Assembly: GCA_947175545.1 (NCBI GenBank)
Contig: CAMWNI010000002.1
Span: 62,001-126,000, forward strand
Direction: 5' to 3'
DNA length: 64,000 nucleotides
From: an uncultured Porphyromonadaceae bacterium
GTDB taxonomy: Bacteria > Bacteroidota > Bacteroidia > Bacteroidales > Muribaculaceae
Of the stretch, positions 44,748 through 54,172 are shown in pieces; positions within the stretch are counted from its first letter, which is position 1, and each line of letters begins with the position of its first letter. The position numbers were made by a program, and so were the translations under genes. Below the pieces are notes generated by a model. That model worked only from the letters and a program-made list of their open reading frames with translations. It had not been told where the DNA came from and ran no database searches.

Positions 44748-46244
44748 ATGTTATCCAAGATATCAAAGGCAATGATATCAGCCATTGTCGCAGCTTTCAG
44801 TTTCGGCAATGCAGTTGCTGATATCCCCAACGGATATTATGATGATTGCGAAAATAAACTCGGAGGGAAAACACTGCTTAAGGCCTTATATCAGACAATC
44901 GGAGACCACGACGTTGTCAGCTACAAAGGACTCTGGTCTGTCTATCTGACATCTGACGTTGACGAAAACGGCAAAATCTGGGACATGTACTCAACCAAGC
45001 GCTGGACTCCGAGCAAAGAGCAGTGTGGACAATACTCTAAAGTCGGTGATTGCTACAACCGTGAACATTCATTCCCAAAGAGCTGGTTTGATGACAAATC
45101 GCCGATGATAAGCGATGCTTTCCACATTTATCCGACCGACGGCAAGGTCAATGGACAGAGAAGCAACCATCCCTATGGCGAATGTAGCGGCGGCACCTCC
45201 GTCGAAGCCAACGGAAGCATCAAGCCGCTTGGAAAGCTTGGGAAATCGACCTTCCCGGGATATTCCGGCACTGTTTTCGAACCTGTTGACGAATACAAGG
45301 GTGATTTTGCCCGAACATACTTCTATATGGCGGCATGCTATAACGACAGGATTTCAACATGGCAATCAGACATGCTTGCCAGAAACGATTATCCCTGCTA
45401 CAGCAGTTGGGCCGTTGAACTGCTGATGAAGTGGCATCGTCAAGACCCCGTGAGCAAAAAGGAACGGGACCGAAACGACGCGGTGTATGCCTATCAGGGC
45501 AACCGCAATCCGTTCATTGACCATCCGGAACTGGCTGAATATATCTGGGGCGACAAGACCTCGGAACGCTGGTCCAGCTCATTGGCTCCCGACCCTATTG
45601 ATCCCGATCCCGATGATCCTGATCCCGATGAACCCGATCCGGATGACGGTGAAGGCTCGGTTACTAATCCTTATAATTGTTCACAGATTATCCGGATGGA
45701 CAATGCGATTCCGTCAGCATGGGTCTACGGCTATGTTGTCGGCTCAATCAACGGTATGGACATAGAAACGACAACGAACGTGACGACGAACTTCGCAATT
45801 GCTGACAAATCGAAGGAGAATGATGTTACAAATGTTCTCGGAGTACAATTACCCGGCAACAGTGCATTTGTCGCGGAACTGAATCTCAAAGACAATCCCG
45901 CCAATGTCGGCAAGATGATTCTGATTAATGGCCGCATCACGGACTATTTCGGACGTCCGGGCATTAAAGATGTTAAAGAATACCGATGGATTAAACCGGA
46001 TGATATCGGTGGCGACGACGAGTCAGCAATCTCGGATGTCGAGCAGGAGTCCGTCAGCATTTCCGTCAATAACGGCTGCGTGAATGTCACCTCCGGCAGT
46101 CAGTCGACGTTGCTTTCGATTGTCAGTGCAGACGGAATGGTATGGTATAGCGGCCAAGTTCATGAGACCCAGCAATTCTCTCTGCCCGCCGGAATTTATA
46201 TTTTCCGCACCCCCGGAAACATTCAAAGAATTTTAGTAAAATAA
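44748..46244 (+). CDS. secreted endonuclease I family protein with OB-fold domain and C-terminal tail
   Basis: The 498-residue protein has a signal peptide and an EndA/NucM-type nuclease domain (about 25-275) with the catalytic His in CYNREHSFPKSW and DAFHIYPTDGKVNGQRSNHPYG. A DP-rich acidic linker follows (45591-45647). After it comes an OB-fold-like segment (NPYNCSQIIRMDN to GRITDYFGRPGIKDV) as often found behind such nucleases in Bacteroidota. The end has a C-terminal sorting-like domain (LLSIVSADGMVWYSG, then GIYIFRTPG and a basic LVK). It probably digests extracellular DNA or RNA. Confidence 0.85.
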   Translation: MLSKISKAMISAIVAAFSFGNAVADIPNGYYDDCENKLGGKTLLKALYQTIGDHDVVSYKGLWSVYLTSDVDENGKIWDMYSTKRWTPSKEQCGQYSKVGDCYNREHSFPKSWFDDKSPMISDAFHIYPTDGKVNGQRSNHPYGECSGGTSVEANGSIKPLGKLGKSTFPGYSGTVFEPVDEYKGDFARTYFYMAACYNDRISTWQSDMLARNDYPCYSSWAVELLMKWHRQDPVSKKERDRNDAVYAYQGNRNPFIDHPELAEYIWGDKTSERWSSSLAPDPIDPDPDDPDPDEPDPDDGEGSVTNPYNCSQIIRMDNAIPSAWVYGYVVGSINGMDIETTTNVTTNFAIADKSKENDVTNVLGVQLPGNSAFVAELNLKDNPANVGKMILINGRITDYFGRPGIKDVKEYRWIKPDDIGGDDESAISDVEQESVSISVNNGCVNVTSGSQSTLLSIVSADGMVWYSGQVHETQQFSLPAGIYIFRTPGNIQRILVK

Positions 46245-46254
46245 GCATAACAAC

Positions 46255-47433
46255 ATGAAAACCAACATAGGCGTATTTTTCGGTGGACGCTCGACCGAAC
46301 ACGAAATATCTGTTATCTCCGCATCGCAAGCAATGGCGGCCATTGACCACGAAAAGTATGACGTCACCCCCATCTACATATCCAAACAAGGAAAATGGTA
46401 TACCGGTCCGGAACTTCTGGAACTGAAGAATTATAAAGACCCAAAGAGCCTCATTGGAAAATGTAAGGAGGTTTACATGCAGCCTACCTATGGCGACTAC
46501 AATCTCTATGCCTGCAAGCGGTCCTTTTTCGGCGGCAATGGAGTGGTAACCAAACTTGACGTTGTCATTCCGGTTCTTCACGGTTCGAACGGCGAGGACG
46601 GAATTTTCGAAGGAGTTCTCGAAAGCATCGGTATTCCGTTTGCAGGCTGCAACACCCTCGCTTCTGCCAACGGTATGGACAAGATTACCATGAAGATGAT
46701 TTTGGCCGCAGGCGGTGTTCCGGTTGTCCCCTATGTATGGTTTACAGACAAAGAGTGGTTCAGTAAGCGCGACGAACTCGTCAATCGCGTTGAGTCAGTT
46801 CTTGGCTATCCGGTCATTGTCAAACCCGCTAATCTCGGCAGCTCGGTTGGCATCGGCTCAGCCCACACCCGGGAGGAATTGCTTGAGAAAGTAGCCGACG
46901 CCGAACGCTACTCGACAAGAATCATCGTTGAACATCTGCTCGGCGATATGCAAGAAATCAACTGCTCCGTATTGGGCGACTGTGACGACTACCGCACATC
47001 GGTTCTCGAAGAGCCAATCAAGAGTGCCGACTTCTTGACTTACGAGGAAAAATACATGGGAGGAGGCAAAGGCGCCAAAGGCATGCAGCGCTCCCAAAAG
47101 CGTATACCGGCTGAACTTCCCGAGGATGTCACAAAAAGAATTCAGCATCTTGCGGGCGAGACTTTCCGTCTGTTGAGCTGTCATGGCGTCAGTCGCGTCG
47201 ACGTCATGATTGACCGAACCGACGGTCAGATATACGTAAACGAAATAAACACAATTCCCGGCTCGCTCAGTTTCTACCTTTGGGAAGCAAGCGGCATATC
47301 CTTTGACAAACTGATGGACAAGCTCGTTGAGCTTGCAATCAAGCGCAAACGCCAGAGTGAGATGAAAACTGTCAGCTACGACCAGAACATCTTTGCAATG
47401 GGCGCCGGCACCAAAGGTGGTGTGAAGAAGTGA
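46255..47433 (+). CDS. ddl: D-alanine--D-alanine ligase
   Basis: The 392-residue ATP-grasp enzyme makes the D-Ala-D-Ala dipeptide for peptidoglycan. Motifs include VFFGGRSTEHEISVIS, VIPVLHGSNGEDG, VIVKPANLGSSVGIGS and NEINTIPGSLSFYLWEASG with the metal-binding Glu and Asn. The length and the late FYLWEASGISF (no Tyr-to-Phe vancomycin-type change is claimed) are normal. It starts 10 bases after the endonuclease stop and overlaps tilS by 4 bases. Confidence 0.95.
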   Translation: MKTNIGVFFGGRSTEHEISVISASQAMAAIDHEKYDVTPIYISKQGKWYTGPELLELKNYKDPKSLIGKCKEVYMQPTYGDYNLYACKRSFFGGNGVVTKLDVVIPVLHGSNGEDGIFEGVLESIGIPFAGCNTLASANGMDKITMKMILAAGGVPVVPYVWFTDKEWFSKRDELVNRVESVLGYPVIVKPANLGSSVGIGSAHTREELLEKVADAERYSTRIIVEHLLGDMQEINCSVLGDCDDYRTSVLEEPIKSADFLTYEEKYMGGGKGAKGMQRSQKRIPAELPEDVTKRIQHLAGETFRLLSCHGVSRVDVMIDRTDGQIYVNEINTIPGSLSFYLWEASGISFDKLMDKLVELAIKRKRQSEMKTVSYDQNIFAMGAGTKGGVKK

Positions 47434-48671
47434 GACTCCTTGACCGCATATCCGCTTTTATCAACGCCGAGAGCCTTCTAACCCAAGGCTCTCGCGTTAT
47501 AGTCGGACTCAGCGGAGGAGCTGACTCCGTGGCCTTGCTTGCGCTTCTCAGTGCGCTTGGCCATGAGTGTATTGCGGTCCATTGCCACTTCGGCCTGCGC
47601 GGGAATGAGTCGGACCGCGATGCCGCCCATGCAAAAATGATTGCCAACAGACTTGGGGCGCAATTCGTTGAAATCAGATTCAACACACTTGCTTACATGC
47701 AACGCCATTCGATATCGGCCGAAATGGCGTGTCGTGACCTACGTTACGCCGAATTTGAAAAGTTGCGTTTCAGTCATGGAGCTGAAGCCATTGCTGTCGG
47801 ACATCATCGAGAGGACAACATTGAAACGATGCTTCTCAACATGCTCCGCGGGTCGGGAATCCACGGAATCAAAGGAATGGATCCGAAACGCGGTCATATT
47901 GTCAGGCCTCTGCTGGAGACTTCGCGCAATGAAATACTTGCTTATCTCAGCGTCAACGAACTGCCATACATAGTCGATTCCTCCAATCTTCAGAACGATT
48001 ATAAGCGGAATAAGCTTAGGAATCTGATAATTCCGATGATTATGGAAGTATTTCCAGACGCTCAGAAAACCCTCGGACAAACCCTTCGCAATCTGCGCAA
48101 CTGTGATGCTCTTTATCGTAAGCTTCTGCCGGAGAGAACCGATTCGCTTATTGGAGTTGACGCCACGTTGCTCCATGAATGGCTGGCTCCCTTTGGGTTT
48201 AATTCGTCGCAATGTCGAAATATCTTGCGGGCTGAAACGGGTGCCGAGTTCCGTTCAGATACGCATATACTGACCATTTGCCCCGGCAAACGCTACGAAC
48301 TCACAGACGTTGCATGCGAAGTAATCAAGCCACGATTGGTTTGCCGAACTTTACCTGCCGACGGACCGTTTAAACCCCAAAGAGGACATTTATATGTTGA
48401 CGCTGACAGTATCCCGTCATTGAATGACCTACAACTGAGACTCTGGCAAGAGGGCGACAAAATCCGCCCGTTCGGCATGACGGGTTATCGGTTTGTATCG
48501 GACGTCATGAGAGACTGCGGAATCTGTTCGACCAGACGTCGGCATACGTGGTTGCTCTGTCATAACGACGAGGTTCTTTGGATTGTAGGCCATAGGGCTT
48601 CCAACCATTTTAAAGTAACATCTGACACAAAAAACATAATTGAAATATACATTGACCATGAAAACATTTGA
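47430..48671 (+). CDS. tilS: tRNA(Ile)-lysidine synthase
   Basis: The 413-residue enzyme converts C34 of tRNA-Ile to lysidine. The PP-loop is at residues 28-33 (SGGADS) in VIVGLSGGADSVALL, and HHREDNIETMLLNMLRGSG is the second motif. A C-terminal TilS domain (LWQEGDKIRPFGMTG) is present. The start is GTG inside GTGA, overlapping the ddl stop. No second ATG in frame fits the N-terminus. Confidence 0.94.
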   Translation: MRLLDRISAFINAESLLTQGSRVIVGLSGGADSVALLALLSALGHECIAVHCHFGLRGNESDRDAAHAKMIANRLGAQFVEIRFNTLAYMQRHSISAEMACRDLRYAEFEKLRFSHGAEAIAVGHHREDNIETMLLNMLRGSGIHGIKGMDPKRGHIVRPLLETSRNEILAYLSVNELPYIVDSSNLQNDYKRNKLRNLIIPMIMEVFPDAQKTLGQTLRNLRNCDALYRKLLPERTDSLIGVDATLLHEWLAPFGFNSSQCRNILRAETGAEFRSDTHILTICPGKRYELTDVACEVIKPRLVCRTLPADGPFKPQRGHLYVDADSIPSLNDLQLRLWQEGDKIRPFGMTGYRFVSDVMRDCGICSTRRRHTWLLCHNDEVLWIVGHRASNHFKVTSDTKNIIEIYIDHENI

Positions 48672-49131
48672 AGTTAAAGCAAAGGTTGAAGAACTGAAAT
48701 ATGACGAACTAAATTCAAAGGAATTAGAGCTTGTCAGACTCGCCAAAGAAGCCACAAGCCGAAGCTATGCGCCTTACAGCAACTTCAGGGTTGGCGCAGC
48801 CATACTTCTGAGCAACGGCGAAATCATAACGGGGGCTAATCAGGAAAACGCCGCCTATCCCTCCGGCACCTGCGCGGAGCGCTCGGCCTGCTATTATGCC
48901 GGCGCAACGTATCCGGACGCGAAGTTCGAAGCAATCGCCATTGCCGCACGCGGCACTGACGGCGAATTTGTTGACGAACCGTGCAGTCCATGTGGAGCGT
49001 GCCGTCAAGCCCTGCTTCAATATGAACTGCTTGCCGGCAAGGGTGTTAAAACCCTGTTGGTAGGTCGTGATAGAATCTACCGATTGGAATCAATTCGCTC
49101 CATACTGCCCTTCGCTTTTACGGAATTCTGA
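48658..49131 (+). CDS. cdd: cytidine deaminase
   Basis: The 157-residue zinc enzyme deaminates cytidine and deoxycytidine. Zinc ligands and catalytic Glu are C72-A-E74-R (TCAERSACYY) and C109/C112 (PCSPCGACRQ), the small homotetrameric type. An ATG at 48640 is also in frame, but MKTFEVKAKV at 48658 follows the tilS overlap more naturally; the choice is uncertain. It overlaps tilS by 14 bases and ends 43 bases before the purL promoter. Confidence 0.93.
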   Translation: MKTFEVKAKVEELKYDELNSKELELVRLAKEATSRSYAPYSNFRVGAAILLSNGEIITGANQENAAYPSGTCAERSACYYAGATYPDAKFEAIAIAARGTDGEFVDEPCSPCGACRQALLQYELLAGKGVKTLLVGRDRIYRLESIRSILPFAFTEF

Positions 49132-49174
49132 AAAATTTCGCCTGGCAAGTGTGGGTGGAGTCAGGAAATTTTCG

Positions 49175-49182
49175 TAAATTTG
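49175..49182 (+). promoter_or_regulatory. -7 promoter element for purL
   Basis: TAAATTTG fits TAnnTTTG, 32 bases before the ATG at 49215, in the 83-base gap after cdd. No TTTG is found at the expected -33 position (GTGG instead). I see no purine riboswitch in the leader. Confidence 0.5.
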
Positions 49183-49214
49183 CAGCGTAATCACCAATCA
49201 CACTTTAACCCCAG

Positions 49215-52200
49215 ATGATTCAATTTTTCAGGAAAGACATCAACACTGTCTATGCCGTTGATGCCGACCATATCCTCTCTGAAGACGAGAAGGAGAAATT
49301 CAGTTGGCTCTTTTCGGGAGCTAATCCTATTGCGGAAACCGTGCTGCCGGGTCGTTTTGTCGGTCCGCGCAGAGAGATGATAACCCCTTGGAGTACAAAC
49401 GCCGTGGAGATAACCCAAAACATGGGTCTTCAGGGCGTTTGTCGTATAGAGGAGTTCAGAGAAGATAATTCCGACGCCCCTGTCCACGACAAGATGCTCC
49501 AGCGTGTCTATGAGGGACTTGACGGAGACATTTTCAAGATTGATGCAACGCCGGCACCGATTGTCCACATTACGGACATCCACGCCTACAACCTGGCCGA
49601 GGGTCTCGCCTTGAGTCCCGAGGAAGAGCAGTATCTCATTCAGCTCAGCGAACGTCTCGGTCGTCCGCTGACCGACAGTGAAGTCTTCGGCTTTTCACAG
49701 GTAAACTCGGAACATTGCCGCCATAAGATTTTTAACGGCACATTCATTATTGACGGCGAAGAAATGCCTTCATCGCTTTTCAAACTGATTAAGAAAACGA
49801 GCCAGGATCATCCCGGCAAACTCGTGAGTGCCTATAAAGACAACGTTGCGTTTGTCGAAGGTCCACAGATTGATCAGTTTGCGCCCGTCAACCCCGAAAA
49901 ACCGGATTTTTTTGAAGTTAAACCGATTGATTCGGTGCTTTCGCTGAAAGCCGAGACCCATAACTTCCCGACTACGGTCGAACCCTTCAACGGCGCAGCC
50001 ACCGGCTCAGGCGGCGAAATTCGCGACCGTCTCGGCGGAGGCAAAGCCTCGCTTCCGCTGGCAGGCACCGCGGTCTATATGACCTCATATCCCCGCCACG
50101 AAGGCGCGGTTGAGCCTTGGGAAGCAATGATGAACCCAAGAGTATGGCTCTATCAGACTCCCGCTGAAATTCTCATCAAAGCCTCCAACGGCGCCAGCGA
50201 CTTCGGCAACAAATTTGGCCAGCCGCTGATTTGCGGTTCGGTTCTGACGTTTGAGCATGCAGAAAACGGAATCAACTACGCATATGACAAGGTTATCATG
50301 CTTGCCGGCGGTGTAGGTTTTGCAAACAAGCGTGACGCACTGAAAGGACACCCGACCTCCGGCGAAAAAGTCATCGTCATGGGCGGCGACAACTATCGCA
50401 TCGGCATGGGCGGCGGCGCGGTCAGCTCCGTTGCCACCGGACAGTATGACAACAGCATTGAGCTGAATGCCGTGCAGCGAGCAAACCCCGAAATGCAGAA
50501 GCGTGTGGCCAATGTTATACGCGCCTTGGCTGAAAGCGATGACAACCCTATTGTTTCGATTCACGACCACGGTGCCGGCGGCCATCTCAATGCCCTGAGC
50601 GAACTTGTTGAAGAAACGGGCGGAAAAATCGAGATTGACGCACTACCCGTCGGCGACCCCACTCTCTCGGCCAAGGAAATTGTCGGCAATGAGAGCCAGG
50701 AGCGCATGGGCATGGTGATGGACGCAAAGCATATTGACCGTGTCAAGCAGATTTCAGAGCGCGAACGCGCACCATTCTACGTAGTCGGAGAAACGACCGG
50801 TGATGACCGCTTTGTCTTTGAACAAGCCAACGGCGTGCGCCCGATTGATCTCGGCATGAAGGACATGTTCGGGTCGTCACCCAAAACCGTCATGACAGAT
50901 AAGACGGTGTCACGTACTTATGCTGACGTCAACCTTTCGACAGAAAATATTCCCGAATACATCAACCGCGTTCTGGCGCTTGAGGCAGTCGGCTGTAAGG
51001 ACTGGCTGACCAATAAGGTTGACCGCTCCGTGACGGGCAAGGTTGCACGACAGCAGTGTCAGGGAGCGACCCAGATGCCTCTGAGCGACTGCGGAGCCGT
51101 TGCCCTGGACTTCACGGGCAAAAAGGGCATGGCAACATCAATCGGACATGCCCCGCAGGTTGCGCTCGTTGACTCGGCCAAAGGCTCAGTAATGGCAATT
51201 GCCGAAGCTCTGACCAACATTGTCGGCGCTCCGCTTGCAGACGGACTGGGAGGCGTTTCTCTGTCGGCAAACTGGATGTGGCCCTGTCGAAACGAGGGCG
51301 AAGATGCAGCCCTTTATCGAGCTGTCAAGGCCGCCAGCGACTTTGCATGTGCTATTGGCGTCAACATCCCGACGGGTAAGGATTCACTCAGCATGACTCA
51401 GAAATATGGCGATGAGAAGGTTCTCGCGCCCGGCACCGTCATCATATCAGCGGCCGCAGAAACAACTGACGTCCGTCAGATTGTCAGCCCCGTGCTTCAG
51501 CCGGAACCGTCAACACTGATGCTTATCGACTTCTCATTCTGCAATCGCGCTCTTGGTGGCTCCGCCCTGCTGCAAAGCCTCGGTGCAATCGGCGGCGAAG
51601 CCCCGACGGTTGCTGACCCTGAAAAGTTCACCAAAGCGTTCGCCTCCGTGCAGCAGCTCGTGAAGCTCGGTCTCATCAGCGCAATACATGATATCAGTGC
51701 CGGCGGCATCCTGACAACCCTGCTTGAAATGATGTTCGCATCAGTATCGCCACTTACCGTCAGCGTTGACAAGGTAACGGAATGCGACCCCGTAACGGCT
51801 TTGTTCGCCGAGAATCCCGGCGTGATTGTCCAGGTTCGCAATTCTGACGAAGACGCGGTTGAACGAGTGCTATCATCCCACGGCGTTAAGGCTGAAATCA
51901 TAGCAATGGTCAATCCCTCGAATGAAAGCAAGCTGACGCTTGTCGGCGAAAACTCGTCATACTCCCTCAATCCGTCCGAACTACTGGAACGCTGGTACAA
52001 GCCGAGCCATCTGCTTGACCGCCTCCAGAGCGGAATTGAGTGTGCCGACAGCCGTGCAGCCAACTATGGCCGCCAACCTGTAAAGTATGTCTTTGCCGAA
52101 AATTGGGACGGAACGCTCTCAAGCCGCGGAATCAGCTACACGCACGCCAAGTCAGGCGTAAAAGCTGCTATTATTCGCGAAAAAGGTGTAAACGGCGACC

Positions 52201-52901
52201 GCGAAATGGCCTATTCACTCTATCTTGCCGGTTTTGATGTCAAAGACGTTCACATGACAGACCTCATGAGCGGACGCGAAACCTTGGAAGACATCAACAT
52301 GATTGTTTTCTGCGGCGGCTTCTCGAACTCAGACGTGCTTGGCTCGGCCAAGGGCTGGGCTTCCGGCTTCCGATGGAACGAAACCGCGCGAGAGACCCTG
52401 CGCAAGTTCTATGACCGCCCGGACACGCTGAGTCTCGGCGTATGCAATGGCTGTCAGCTCATGATGGAGCTTGACCTTCTCGGGCTGAACGATGGTTCAA
52501 GAATGGACCATAACATCAGCCATAAATTCGAATCAACCTTCCTGAGCATTGATGTTCCGGAGAACAACAGCGTCATGTTCAGCTCGCTGGCCGGACGCTC
52601 GCTGGGCATCTGGGTTGCTCACGGCGAGGGCCGTTTCTGCCTCACGAAGCCGGAAAGCGAATATCACATTGCCGCCAAGTACAGCTACTCGACCTATCCC
52701 GGCAACCCGAACGGCTCAGACTTCAACGTTGCCGCTCTGACCTCGGCTGACGGCCGTCACTTGGCAATCATGCCCCATCTGGAACGCGCAATCTTCCCCT
52801 GGCAGTGTGGCTACTACCCTGCTGACCGCCTTGCGGATGAGGTTACTCCCTGGATTGACGCATTTATCAATGCCCGTAAATGGATTGAAACCAAGGCGTA
52901 A
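49215..52901 (+). CDS. purL: phosphoribosylformylglycinamidine synthase, large single-chain type
   Basis: The 1228-residue enzyme makes FGAM in purine synthesis, with the PurL synthetase and PurQ-like glutaminase in one chain. N-terminal and central parts include FSQVNSEHCRHKIFNG, KAETHNFPTTVEPFNGAATGSGGEIRD (split here only by description) and VSIHDHGAGG. The C-terminal glutaminase (from about residue 955) has the catalytic Cys in GVCNGCQLM near 1077 and VAHGEGRF. Such fusions occur in Gammaproteobacteria and Bacteroidota. Its 3' end overlaps the following MFS gene. Confidence 0.96.
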   Translation: MIQFFRKDINTVYAVDADHILSEDEKEKFSWLFSGANPIAETVLPGRFVGPRREMITPWSTNAVEITQNMGLQGVCRIEEFREDNSDAPVHDKMLQRVYEGLDGDIFKIDATPAPIVHITDIHAYNLAEGLALSPEEEQYLIQLSERLGRPLTDSEVFGFSQVNSEHCRHKIFNGTFIIDGEEMPSSLFKLIKKTSQDHPGKLVSAYKDNVAFVEGPQIDQFAPVNPEKPDFFEVKPIDSVLSLKAETHNFPTTVEPFNGAATGSGGEIRDRLGGGKASLPLAGTAVYMTSYPRHEGAVEPWEAMMNPRVWLYQTPAEILIKASNGASDFGNKFGQPLICGSVLTFEHAENGINYAYDKVIMLAGGVGFANKRDALKGHPTSGEKVIVMGGDNYRIGMGGGAVSSVATGQYDNSIELNAVQRANPEMQKRVANVIRALAESDDNPIVSIHDHGAGGHLNALSELVEETGGKIEIDALPVGDPTLSAKEIVGNESQERMGMVMDAKHIDRVKQISERERAPFYVVGETTGDDRFVFEQANGVRPIDLGMKDMFGSSPKTVMTDKTVSRTYADVNLSTENIPEYINRVLALEAVGCKDWLTNKVDRSVTGKVARQQCQGATQMPLSDCGAVALDFTGKKGMATSIGHAPQVALVDSAKGSVMAIAEALTNIVGAPLADGLGGVSLSANWMWPCRNEGEDAALYRAVKAASDFACAIGVNIPTGKDSLSMTQKYGDEKVLAPGTVIISAAAETTDVRQIVSPVLQPEPSTLMLIDFSFCNRALGGSALLQSLGAIGGEAPTVADPEKFTKAFASVQQLVKLGLISAIHDISAGGILTTLLEMMFASVSPLTVSVDKVTECDPVTALFAENPGVIVQVRNSDEDAVERVLSSHGVKAEIIAMVNPSNESKLTLVGENSSYSLNPSELLERWYKPSHLLDRLQSGIECADSRAANYGRQPVKYVFAENWDGTLSSRGISYTHAKSGVKAAIIREKGVNGDREMAYSLYLAGFDVKDVHMTDLMSGRETLEDINMIVFCGGFSNSDVLGSAKGWASGFRWNETARETLRKFYDRPDTLSLGVCNGCQLMMELDLLGLNDGSRMDHNISHKFESTFLSIDVPENNSVMFSSLAGRSLGIWVAHGEGRFCLTKPESEYHIAAKYSYSTYPGNPNGSDFNVAALTSADGRHLAIMPHLERAIFPWQCGYYPADRLADEVTPWIDAFINARKWIETKA

Positions 52902-54144
52902 TCCATGGCTGTGGATTCCCTCGCTATATTTAGCCGAGGGATTCCCCAATGCCGTGGTTGTTACCGTGGCCGTCGTTCTGCTCAAAAACATGGGCATGGA
53001 CAACGGTCGCGTAGCCTTTTATACATCGTTGCTTTATCTGCCGTGGGTTGTCAAGCCGTTCTGGGCGCCCTTTGTCGACATGTTCCTGACAAAACGGACC
53101 TGGATTGTTATGATGCAATTGGCAATCTTCGTCGGACTCGGAGTCGTTGCCGGCTTTTTGTCTACCCCATTCTGGCTTTCGGCCGCTCTCGGCGCACTGT
53201 GGTGGACTGCATTTTCCTCAGCAACCCACGATATCGCTGCCGACGGCTTCTACATGCTTGCACTTGACGAACAGAGACAGGCTTTTTTTGTCGGAATCCG
53301 CTCTACGTTCTACCGTGCGGCCAATATGATTGCGTCAGGCGGAGTTGTCTGGGCTGCCGGCCATCTGGTCAGCGCGGGCAGGAGCGTGCCAGTCGCATGG
53401 ACTCTGATGTTTGGGGCCATGGCGCTGCTGTTCATGGCGTTCTCTCTGTGGCACTGGATAGCATTACCCGTGCCGCCAGCCGACGTTCCGAACAAATCGA
53501 AGGCCTCGAAGCAGATTCTGACAGAATTTGCCGAAACATTCACGTCTTTTTTTCGTAAACCCGGCATTCTGACGGCAATGTCATTCATGCTCCTATACAG
53601 GCTTCCTGAGGCAGTTCTGTGCAAGATGGTCCAGCCGTTTTTGCTTGATTCGACAGTTGACGGCGGACTCGGCCTGACGATTGAACAGGTCGGACTTGCG
53701 AATGGCACATTCGGAGTTGCGGGAATCGTTGCCGGCGGCATTGTCGGAGGAATCGTGATGGCCCGCTTCGGGCTTAAACAGTGTCTATGGCCAATGGCGC
53801 TGATGCTGACCTTGCCCAGCGGTTTCTATTGCTATCTGGCATGGGCTATGCCGACAGACATGACGCTTATATGCTCCGGCATGACATTCGAGCAGTTCGG
53901 CTATGGGTTCGGTTTCACGGCCTATATGATGTACATGATGCAGTTTTGTGAGGGAAGCGAGTACACGACCTCGCACTACGCCTTCTGCACGGGTCTTATG
54001 GCCCTCGGGCTGATGCTTCCGGGCATGGCGGCAGGTTGGATTGAACAGGCATCCGGTTATTTCAATTTCTTCATAATCGTCATGATCCTCTGCATTGCCA
54101 CATTCATCGTGACAGGCGTTGCGAAATCCAAAATAAAATCGTAA
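52870..54144 (+). CDS. AmpG-like MFS permease
   Basis: The frame is open from 52807 but the first ~30 residues overlap purL. Likely starts are ATG at 52870 or TTG at 52885 (…KPRRNPWLWIPSLYLAEG), the latter agreeing best with the usual short N-terminus of this family; both overlap purL. About 12 membrane segments follow, with PWVVKPFWAPFVDMF and SSATHDIAADGFYML, typical of AmpG/PAT-type members that import muropeptides or related solutes. The substrate here is not known. The final codons contain the -7 element for nadB. Confidence 0.82.
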   Translation: MPVNGLKPRRNPWLWIPSLYLAEGFPNAVVVTVAVVLLKNMGMDNGRVAFYTSLLYLPWVVKPFWAPFVDMFLTKRTWIVMMQLAIFVGLGVVAGFLSTPFWLSAALGALWWTAFSSATHDIAADGFYMLALDEQRQAFFVGIRSTFYRAANMIASGGVVWAAGHLVSAGRSVPVAWTLMFGAMALLFMAFSLWHWIALPVPPADVPNKSKASKQILTEFAETFTSFFRKPGILTAMSFMLLYRLPEAVLCKMVQPFLLDSTVDGGLGLTIEQVGLANGTFGVAGIVAGGIVGGIVMARFGLKQCLWPMALMLTLPSGFYCYLAWAMPTDMTLICSGMTFEQFGYGFGFTAYMMYMMQFCEGSEYTTSHYAFCTGLMALGLMLPGMAAGWIEQASGYFNFFIIVMILCIATFIVTGVAKSKIKS

Positions 54145-54149
54145 ATTTG
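54118..54149 (+). promoter_or_regulatory. promoter for nadB lying inside the end of the MFS gene
   Basis: TAAATTTG (54142-54149) overlaps the TAA stop of the MFS gene. GTTG at 54118-54121, 20 bases upstream, is one mismatch from the -33 TTTG. The nadB ATG follows at 54173. Confidence 0.55.
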
Positions 54150-54172
54150 CTACTCCAAAATCATTATCAAGT

